This document shows, in pieces, positions 1-5,021 of a stretch of DNA of 5,021 nt. The stretch comes from Noviherbaspirillum sp. (GTDB lineage Bacteria > Pseudomonadota > Gammaproteobacteria > Burkholderiales > Burkholderiaceae): positions 1 to 5,021 of the forward strand of contig JAQGLQ010000108.1 of assembly GCA_028292785.1 (NCBI GenBank), written 5' to 3'. The stretch's first letter is position 1, and each line of letters opens with the position of its first letter. Under the pieces are notes generated by a model, which ran no database searches, was not told the origin of the DNA, and worked only from the letters and a program-made list of their open reading frames with translations. The translations under genes and the position numbers were made by a program.

Positions 1-914
<914 letters not shown>

Positions 915-943
915 CGTCTTCCTTGCCTTCGTAAATTCAAGGC

Positions 944-958
944 GCGCTCGCGGAGCGC
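944..958 (-). promoter_or_regulatory. Intercistronic hairpin between flavin reductase and gcdH
   Basis: GCGCTC-GCG-GAGCGC is a perfect 6-bp stem with a 3-base loop just after the flavin reductase stop (959-961). An alternative pairing, AGGCGC (940-945) with GCGCCT (955-960), overlaps it. On the minus strand it is followed by CGCCTTGAATTT, not a T-run, so it is at best a weak or partial terminator. An mRNA-stability or attenuation role is inference. Confidence 0.4.
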
Positions 959-1468
959 CTATACCGGTTTGGTCGCAACAAATTTCCCGCCATGGAATAC
1001 CAGCGCCGGCTGCGGCGCGACGTCGCAACGTTCCACTTCGCCCACGAAAATGACATGGTCGCCTTCCGGATAGCGGCTGCGGTTGTGGCATTCGAACCAG
1101 GCGGAAGCGCCGGGCAGGATCGGCAGGCCGGTGTGCGACAAAACGAAGTCGACGCCTTCGAAACGGTTTTCGATACGCATGGCGAACCGTTCCGCCAGCG
1201 CAGCCTGGTCGGCGGAGAGAATGTTGATGACATAGTGGCTGTTCCCGGTGAAGACCGGCAGGCTGCTTGACGTGAGGGCAAGGCTCCACAGCACGAGCGG
1301 CGGATCAAGTGAAACGGAATTGAATGAACTGGCGGTGATGCCCAAAAAGCTCCCATCGGCCAGGCGCGTCGTGATGACCGTTACGCCGGTGGCGAACTGG
1401 GAGAGGGCGTTGCGAAAATGGCGCGCGTCGCATTCTGGCGGCGTCGCATCTGGAACACGTGTCGACAT
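959..1468 (-). CDS. Flavin reductase-family protein (FMN-binding split barrel)
   Basis: A 169-residue protein of the flavin reductase-like family (HpaC / NtaB / DIM6 type). Members reduce free FMN or FAD with NAD(P)H, often supplying reduced flavin to a separate monooxygenase; some bind flavin without a known partner. Seen: [17 protein letters not shown] (18-34), the flavin-binding stretch [18 protein letters not shown] (43-60), [16 protein letters not shown] (81-96), AWFEC (123-127) and a C-terminal FVGEVERCD...[10 protein letters not shown] (141-163). Length is typical for the single-domain family. The ATG at 1468 is the only sensible start, because an in-frame TGA lies 27 bases upstream; no strong Shine-Dalgarno is visible. 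It is followed after 44 bases by gcdH. No oxygenase component is visible in the window, so the partner and substrate are unknown. The family call is firm; a specific reaction is not assigned. Confidence 0.88.
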   Translation of the reverse strand: MSTRVPDATPPECDARHFRNALSQFATGVTVITTRLADGSFLGITASSFNSVSLDPPLVLWSLALTSSSLPVFTGNSHYVINILSADQAALAERFAMRIENRFEGVDFVLSHTGLPILPGASAWFECHNRSRYPEGDHVIFVGEVERCDVAPQPALVFHGGKFVATKPV

Positions 1469-1552
1469 CTGAAATCCATGAAATTTTGGTCATTATGCCG
1501 AAAAAGCGCGTGCGGCGGAGACCGCTTTTATCCCGTGGGCACAGAGTGAAGA

Positions 1553-1616
1553 CCTGTCATGAAGCGCCGATCGCGGCCACGCCGAGCGCGATATCTCTCA
1601 GCATGCTGATGACAGG
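1553..1616. repeat. 8-base inverted repeat with 48-base spacer
   Basis: CCTGTCAT (1553-1560) and ATGACAGG (1609-1616) are exact inverted copies 48 bases apart. The right arm touches the 12-base palindrome at 1598-1609. They could be paired half-sites for a regulator or chance; an 8-base match alone is weak. Confidence 0.35.
1598..1609. promoter_or_regulatory. 12-base perfect palindrome, possible operator
   Basis: TCAGCATGCTGA is a perfect dyad centred between 1603 and 1604, about 17 bases upstream of the candidate msrA -35 box and about 130 bases upstream of the flavin reductase start. Position and symmetry fit a dimeric regulator site. I do not recognise it as the consensus of a known regulator. 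Confidence 0.35.
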
Positions 1617-1625
1617 CCGGGTGCA

Positions 1626-1653
1626 TTGCCAAGTTCTCATCGTTCTATTTAAA
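1626..1653 (+). promoter_or_regulatory. Candidate sigma70 promoter for msrA
   Basis: TTGCCA (1626-1631; 5 of 6 to TTGACA) is followed after 16 bases by TTTAAA (1648-1653; 4 of 6 to TATAAT), in a locally AT-rich patch. Transcription would start near 1660, giving a leader of about 60 bases. Called from pattern only. Confidence 0.35.
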
Positions 1654-1722
1654 CAACTGAATTGCGTAGGCATCTCCAACGGTTTGCGCTAAAGTCATAC
1701 CATGCCTTCAACGGAGTCAAAC

Positions 1723-2259
1723 ATGGCAACCGAAACAGCAACGCTAGGCGGAGGAAGCTGCTGGTGTCTCGAAGCCGATTAACAGGAACTCAAGGGAGTG
1801 CTTCAGGTAGAGTCAGGCTATACCGGTGGCCAGGTGCCCGATCCGACCTATGAGCAGGTATGCGGCGGTACCACGGGGCATGCGGAAGTGGTAAGGGTGA
1901 CCTTCGATCGCGACGTCGTGAGCTATCGCGAACTGCTCGAAATCTTCTTCACGATCCACGACCCCACCACGCTGAATCGTCAGGGCAACGACGTCGGTAC
2001 GCAATACCGTTCCGTCATCTACCACCACTCGCCGGAACAGCTCGACACGGCCAGGCATGTGATCGCCGAAATGGCGAATGTATGGGATGCGCCTATTGTT
2101 ACCGAGGTCAGTCCGGCGGAAACCTACTACAAGGCGGAGCCGTATCACCAGAATTATTTCCGCCAGCATCCGCTGCAGGGCTATTGCGCTTTCGTGGTTG
2201 CGCCGAAGCTCGAGAAATTCAGGAAGATTTTTGCCGAGAAGGTAAAGGCTGAAGCGTAA
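1723..2259 (+). pseudogene. msrA: Peptide methionine (S)-S-oxide reductase MsrA, interrupted by in-frame stop
   Basis: MsrA reduces methionine-S-sulfoxide in proteins using a catalytic Cys regenerated by thioredoxin. From ATG 1723 (GGAG at 1713-1716, good spacing; an in-frame ATG at 1702 has a poorer site) the frame spans 178 codons, the normal length, but codon 20 is TAA (1780-1782). The active-site motif, GGCFWC in the family, reads GGSCWC (codons 10-15): the catalytic Cys at codon 12 is Ser (AGC) and the next Phe is Cys. The expected EAVYQELKG reads EAD-stop-QELKG. After the stop everything is intact: GYTGG (32-36), YEQVCGGTTGHAEVV with the conserved Glu55, DPTTLNRQGNDVGTQYRS (about 80-97), YHQNYF (about 141-146) and the C-terminal QGYC Cys155. 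An open frame can restart at GTG 1798, with AGGA 10 bases upstream, but lacks the nucleophile. Convergent with cfa. Family identity is certain; whether the damage is real or a sequence error is open. Confidence 0.88.
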
Positions 2260-2270
2260 GCCAATTGAGG

Positions 2271-2292
2271 GCGCCGCATCGAAATGCGGCGC
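2271..2292. terminator. Hairpin between convergent msrA and cfa
   Basis: GCGCCGCAT (2271-2279) and ATGCGGCGC (2284-2292) form a perfect 9-bp GC-rich stem with a CGAA loop, 11 bases after the msrA stop and 12 bases beyond the cfa stop. The position fits a terminator serving both strands. Neither side has a T-tract, so it departs from a classical intrinsic terminator. Confidence 0.55.
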
Positions 2293-2304
2293 GATGCAGG
2301 CGCA

Positions 2305-3506
2305 TCATGCATACATGTACCGCCGCGATAACGGCAGCGTCGTGACATCCCGTCCGGCTTTCGTGCACACCACCTGGTACAGCGACACCCAATCCTGGGC
2401 AAACGCATACGAGCAGCCGGCAAGATAGACGCGCCAGATCCGGAAGCGCTTGTCATCGACCAGGTTCTTGATTCGTTCCGAGTTGGTTTCAAAGTTGTCG
2501 GCCCACATGCCACAGGTCTTCGCATAGTGGCGCCGCAGATTCTCGACATCCAGGGCTTCGAGCCCGCCTTCCTGCATGGCCGTCAGCACTGAGCCGATAT
2601 GCTGAAGCTCGCCATGCGGGAATACATACTGCTCGATGAACTCGCCGGCGCCGTAAGCTGTTTCGCCATTCTTGAAGTCGGTGGTGGTGATGCCGTGGTT
2701 CATCACCATGCCGTCGTCGGCGAGCAGAGACCGGATTTTGGAAAAGTACATCGGCAGGTTGCGCGCCCCCACATGCTCGAACATGCCGACGCTCGTGATG
2801 CGGTCGAAACTTCCCTGCACGTCGCGATAGTCTTCGATGCGGATTTCAACGCGGTCCGCGAGGCCGGCGCGTTCGACGCGCTCGCGGGCGAGATCGTACT
2901 GGTTTTGCGAAAGCGTGATCCCGACGCATTTCGCGCCGTATTTTTGCGCCGCCCGTATCGCAAGCGCGCCCCAGCCGCAGCCAATGTCGAGCAGGGTATC
3001 GCCGGGCCTGACCTGAATCTTGTTCAGGATATGGTCGATCTTTTTCAGCTGCGCAGTTGCCAGATCCTCGTCGCCGTTCTCGAAGTAGGCACAGGAGTAC
3101 ACCATGTTTCATCCAGCCATGCACCGTAGAACTCGTTGGAGACGTCGTAGTGATAACGGATCGCTTCCTCATCCTTCTTTTTGCTGTGATGAAAGGTGCG
3201 TGTTATGCGGGCGAACTTGCCTTCCGGCTTCAGAGTCTGCCTGGCGAGGGCGTTGCCGATTTGAATGATTTCGTTGACCTTGCCCTCCACCTCGATCTTG
3301 CCTTCGACATAGGCTTTGCCGAGATTGAACAGCGAAGGCGTCAGCAGATAGCTGAGCGCGGATACATGCGGCACGCGAACCGTGACTTGCGGCGCAAGCT
3401 GACCGAAGTCGAGTTGCTGTCCGTTCCATAATTCAAGCCGCAATGGCAGTGCCGAGTTTGACCGGATAGTGTCGACCCAGTTATCGAGTTTTTTTTCCCA
3501 AAACAT
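2305..3506 (-). pseudogene. cfa: Cyclopropane-fatty-acyl-phospholipid synthase family methyltransferase, frameshifted
   Basis: A SAM-dependent enzyme that adds a methylene bridge to cis double bonds of membrane phospholipid acyl chains, usually on entry to stationary phase or under acid stress. The gene reads in two frames. 3506-3108 gives the N-terminal domain (133 residues, ending YHYDVSNEFYGAWLDE). From 3105, a frame opening MVYSCAY runs 266 residues to TGA at 2305. The junction reads GAT GAA ACA TGG; one extra A gives GAT GAA AAC ATG G and a continuous protein of about 400 residues, normal for the family. So one A appears lost from an A-run (TTT at 3107-3109 on the plus strand). In the second part: YSCAY Cys (about 138, matching E. 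coli Cys139), SAM motif LLDIGCGWG (about 172-180), MFEHVG Glu, and NHGITT His of the bicarbonate site. All are intact. An excellent AAGGAGG (3514-3520) precedes ATG 3506. It may be a recent pseudogene or a homopolymer error. Confidence 0.9.
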
Positions 3507-3620
3507 GACTCCCCCTCCTTCTGATCATAAGAATGATTGAATGAATGAAGCTGTTCTATGTTGCGGAATCGATGATAAACGCGCTGTGAAGCCGGGACTG
3601 CGATGCGGAATATGCGCCTG
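3507..3620 (-). other. Gap between pdxH and cfa
   Basis: These 114 bases separate the pdxH stop from the cfa start on the same strand. Apart from the cfa ribosome binding site they contain a short ATTC-rich stretch (about 3530-3548). I find no convincing -35/-10 pair and no terminator hairpin with a T-tract, so whether cfa is cotranscribed with pdxH or has its own promoter is undecided. Confidence 0.4.
3514..3520 (-). promoter_or_regulatory. Strong Shine-Dalgarno of cfa
   Basis: On the minus strand AAGGAGG sits 7 bases before ATG 3506. It is a near-perfect match to the anti-Shine-Dalgarno sequence, fixes the cfa start, and suggests the gene was recently selected for high translation. Confidence 0.8.
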
Positions 3621-4256
3621 CTACGGTTGCAGCCTCTCTCGGCGCCACCCGCCGTCATTCTGCAATGTATATGCAATGCGGTCGTGCAGGCGCGAGGGAC
3701 GTCCCTGCCAGAATTCGATGTAATCCGGTTTCAGGCGGAACCCTCCCCAGTTCGCCGGGCGCACGGGTTGCAGACCATGCTGCCGTTCGGCATGCAGGTA
3801 TTGGGCCTCCAGCGATTCGCGGTTCGCGATGGGGCGGCTTTGCGCTGACGCGATCGCGCCGATCCGGCTGCCCAGCGGACGGCTCAGAAAATACCGGTCG
3901 CTTTCGGCGCCGGAGATGCGTTCGACGCTGCCTTCGATACGGACTTGGCGCTCCAGCGGAATCCAGTGAAACAGCAGGGCGGCATGGGGATTCTTCTCGA
4001 GTTCGCGGCCCTTGCGGCTATCGTAGTTTGTGAACCAGGTAAAGCCGCGCCGATCGAATTCCTTGATCAGCAGAATGCGCGAAGAAGGCCGCCCATTTGC
4101 GCCGACGGTAGCAACGCTCATCGCATTGGCCTCGGGTACCTGCGCAGCAATCGCTTCCTGAAACCACTTCGAGAATTGTTCGATCGGATTCTCAAGCACG
4201 TCCCCCTCCGACAGGCTGGCCCGACTGTATTCCTTGCGCAAATCCGCGATCGACAT
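3621..4256 (-). CDS. pdxH: Pyridoxamine/pyridoxine 5'-phosphate oxidase
   Basis: An FMN enzyme of the cytosol that oxidises pyridoxine 5'-phosphate or pyridoxamine 5'-phosphate to pyridoxal 5'-phosphate with O2, releasing H2O2; it is the last step of vitamin B6 synthesis and the salvage step. The 211 residues match the family's usual 210-220. Seen in order: N-terminal LRKEY (6-10); [20 protein letters not shown] (58-77) with Arg60 and Lys65 of the FMN/substrate site; YDSRKGREL (78-86); [15 protein letters not shown] (101-115); [13 protein letters not shown] (122-134); and the C-terminal WGGFRL (170-175) and [14 protein letters not shown] (181-194), which include the Arg189 and His191 pair for PLP. 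No key residue is missing. ATG 4256 is 20 bases after the hemerythrin stop, with AGGG close upstream, so the two are probably cotranscribed. Confidence 0.96.
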   Translation of the reverse strand: MSIADLRKEYSRASLSEGDVLENPIEQFSKWFQEAIAAQVPEANAMSVATVGANGRPSSRILLIKEFDRRGFTWFTNYDSRKGRELEKNPHAALLFHWIPLERQVRIEGSVERISGAESDRYFLSRPLGSRIGAIASAQSRPIANRESLEAQYLHAERQHGLQPVRPANWGGFRLKPDYIEFWQGRPSRLHDRIAYTLQNDGGWRRERLQP

Positions 4257-4276
4257 CTTTCCCTGTCCGCCTTTTT

Positions 4277-4810
4277 TTATAATGAAATGTTGCGGCGCAA
4301 GCGCATTGCATTGCCCAGCTGCGTCATCTGCGAGTCGCTGAAGATGCGCTTGGCCATCGGCGCGATGTGCGCTTCTTCGTTCTCCATGTGCGATCTGTAC
4401 ATTTCGGAAAAACGCTCAACTGCATCGGCCGATAGAAATGCCGACTTGCCGGCTGCAATTTCTTTTAGTTGTTCATTGAGCGTGTGCCACAGATCGTCCA
4501 TGTCATGGTGCTCCTGCAGAATGCCGGGCATCAGTTCCTGCAGCAATCTGGCGTCATCGTCGCGCGCCGTTGCCGTCAGCATGGGCAGCAAATCCTGTTC
4601 TTCATCTTCATGATGGGTTGCTGCGCCTTGATTAAAGTACTTCATTACGGCGGTCGCGGCTTTTTTTGCGTCAATATCCGCGCCGGATCGCGGAAGGTGA
4701 TCCTGCAGCCGCTGCAGGGTACCCAGCTGCTTCCTGATCCGGTCATGGCAGTGCTTTAGCACGGCGATCGGCTGGTCAAAGCCGGGAGCGGTATCGATCA
4801 AGTTGTCCAT
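4277..4810 (-). CDS. Hemerythrin/HHE cation-binding domain protein
   Basis: A 177-residue, mostly helical protein of the hemerythrin HHE family. Members bind a non-haem di-iron centre and are linked to O2 or NO sensing, iron handling and repair of damaged iron centres; the role here is unknown. Candidate metal ligands: LKHCHDR (His20, His22), [14 protein letters not shown] (His66/67, Glu71), [10 protein letters not shown] (His101/102) and [11 protein letters not shown] (His141, Glu145, His148), spaced as expected for a four-helix bundle. No signal peptide, membrane segment or second domain (such as a chemoreceptor) is visible. An in-frame ATG at 4843 would add 11 residues, but it lies inside the MFS gene and has no ribosome binding site. 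ATG 4810 overlaps the MFS stop (TAATG) and is preferred, giving translational coupling. pdxH follows after 20 bases. Confidence 0.88.
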   Translation of the reverse strand: MDNLIDTAPGFDQPIAVLKHCHDRIRKQLGTLQRLQDHLPRSGADIDAKKAATAVMKYFNQGAATHHEDEEQDLLPMLTATARDDDARLLQELMPGILQEHHDMDDLWHTLNEQLKEIAAGKSAFLSADAVERFSEMYRSHMENEEAHIAPMAKRIFSDSQMTQLGNAMRLRRNISL

Positions 4811-4812
4811 TA
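4808..4812 (-). promoter_or_regulatory. TAATG stop-start overlap (MFS to hemerythrin)
   Basis: The MFS stop TAA (4812-4810) shares its last base with the hemerythrin ATG (4810-4808). This decides the hemerythrin start and points to coupled translation; only a weak GGGA lies upstream. Confidence 0.7.
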
Positions 4813-5021
4813 TTTTCCCAGTTTGGATAAGGCCTTGCGCCATGCGAGCGGCGCGCCCGCGCTTATCATCGCGCCCATTCCCCAGAATACCGCCGTCAAA
4901 CCCAATGTAGCGCCGGCGCCGCCAAAAGCAAGCGGAAGCAGAACCTGGGCGGCGTTCCCAATTGTAATGCGAATGCCCACCGCTTCGCCGGCGCGCCCCG
5001 GAGGTGCGGTGTGATGCAGCA
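4810..5021 (-). CDS. MFS transporter, C-terminal end only
   Basis: An open frame enters from the right edge and gives 69 residues to TAA (4812-4810). It begins with a hydrophilic loop, HTAPPGRAGEAVGIR, followed by a hydrophobic span (ITIGNAAQVLLPLAFGGAG), a short loop, and a second span (LGLTAVFWGMGAMISAGAPL), ending in a basic tail, WRKALSKLGK. The PPGRAGEAVGIR-type loop followed by NAAQVLLPLAFG and AVFW is characteristic of the last two membrane helices of major facilitator superfamily permeases. This was assigned by recognising the pattern in a short fragment; the substrate cannot be told. The gene is likely the upstream member of an operon with the hemerythrin gene, which its stop codon overlaps. 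Confidence 0.72.
   Translation of the reverse strand, partial: LHHTAPPGRAGEAVGIRITIGNAAQVLLPLAFGGAGATLGLTAVFWGMGAMISAGAPLAWRKALSKLGK

Larger units (their letters stand above)
1469..1722. other. Intergenic region between divergent flavin reductase and msrA
   Basis: This 254-base gap lies between divergently transcribed genes, so it should hold the promoters for both directions. On the minus side CATAAT (1497 down to 1492) resembles a -10 box for the flavin reductase gene, but I find no matching -35. It also carries a 12-base palindrome, an 8-base inverted repeat and an msrA promoter candidate, listed separately. A 27-codon minus-strand ORF (1640 down to 1557) has no ribosome binding site and is not called as a gene. 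Confidence 0.6.

Noticed and set aside
1780..1782. Stop codon recoding in msrA (selenocysteine or readthrough)
   Set aside because: The codon is TAA, not TGA, the family position is Tyr rather than Cys, and the catalytic Cys is changed separately, so recoding would not restore activity.
3100..3112. Programmed -1 frameshift in cfa
   Set aside because: The site GATGAAACATGG is not a slippery heptamer, I see no obvious downstream stimulatory structure, and the Cfa family is not known to use frameshifting. A one-base deletion is simpler.
2599..3129. 176-codon plus-strand open frame
   Set aside because: It lies antisense to the cfa methyltransferase domain, which has intact SAM-binding and catalytic motifs; it is a shadow frame.
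3524..3529. TATGAT on the minus strand as a -10 box for cfa
   Set aside because: It lies only about 18 bases from the ATG, so transcription would begin within the Shine-Dalgarno, and there is no matching -35.
4278..4283. Exact TATAAT on the plus strand
   Set aside because: It sits at the 3' end of the hemerythrin gene with no plus-strand gene downstream and no -35; it arises from the A/T run around the stop codon.
3945..4613. 222-codon plus-strand open frame
   Set aside because: It runs antisense across the pdxH start and most of the hemerythrin gene. The translation is low in recognisable structure and both minus-strand genes are well supported.
4811..4843. Upstream ATG at 4843 for the hemerythrin gene
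   Set aside because: It would extend the protein by 11 residues inside the MFS coding region, with no Shine-Dalgarno. The TAATG overlap at 4810 is a better start.

Overview
The window looks like chromosomal DNA of a betaproteobacterium. GcdH, PdxH, MsrA and the Cfa-type methyltransferase all read like Burkholderiales proteins, and Oxalobacteraceae (Herbaspirillum-like) is my best guess from memory of family sequences, not from a search. Coding is dense, codon third positions are GC-rich, and I see no tRNA, rRNA, CRISPR array, insertion sequence or phage gene. No stretch longer than about 255 bases lacks a gene.

Layout, left to right. Bases 1-1468 hold a minus-strand pair: a flavin reductase-family protein (959-1468), then, 44 bases downstream, glutaryl-CoA dehydrogenase gcdH (914 down to the left edge, C-terminus missing). 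A 254-base gap (1469-1722) separates this pair from a divergent plus-strand msrA (1723-2259). The gap contains a 12-base palindrome, an 8-base inverted repeat and a plausible promoter for msrA. Bases 2260-2304 lie between convergent genes and carry a perfect 9-bp hairpin. Bases 2305-5021 are a minus-strand run, in transcription order: the C-terminus of an MFS transporter, a hemerythrin/HHE-domain protein whose ATG overlaps the MFS stop (TAATG), pdxH 20 bases further on, and, after a 114-base gap, a cyclopropane-fatty-acyl-phospholipid synthase (cfa).

The most notable observation is that two facing genes are broken. msrA has a TAA at codon 20, and its active-site motif reads GGSCWC where the family has GGCFWC, so the catalytic Cys is Ser. 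The rest of the gene looks intact. cfa is split by what looks like loss of one A in a short A-run at the codons just before the YSCAY motif. Both are either very recent inactivations or sequence errors.

Functionally this is housekeeping: lysine/tryptophan/glutarate catabolism (GcdH), flavin reduction, methionine sulfoxide repair, membrane lipid cyclopropanation, pyridoxal phosphate supply and a di-iron oxygen/NO/iron-related protein. A redox/stress flavour runs through several of them, but nothing shows that they act as one system. I found no convincing new biological system here.
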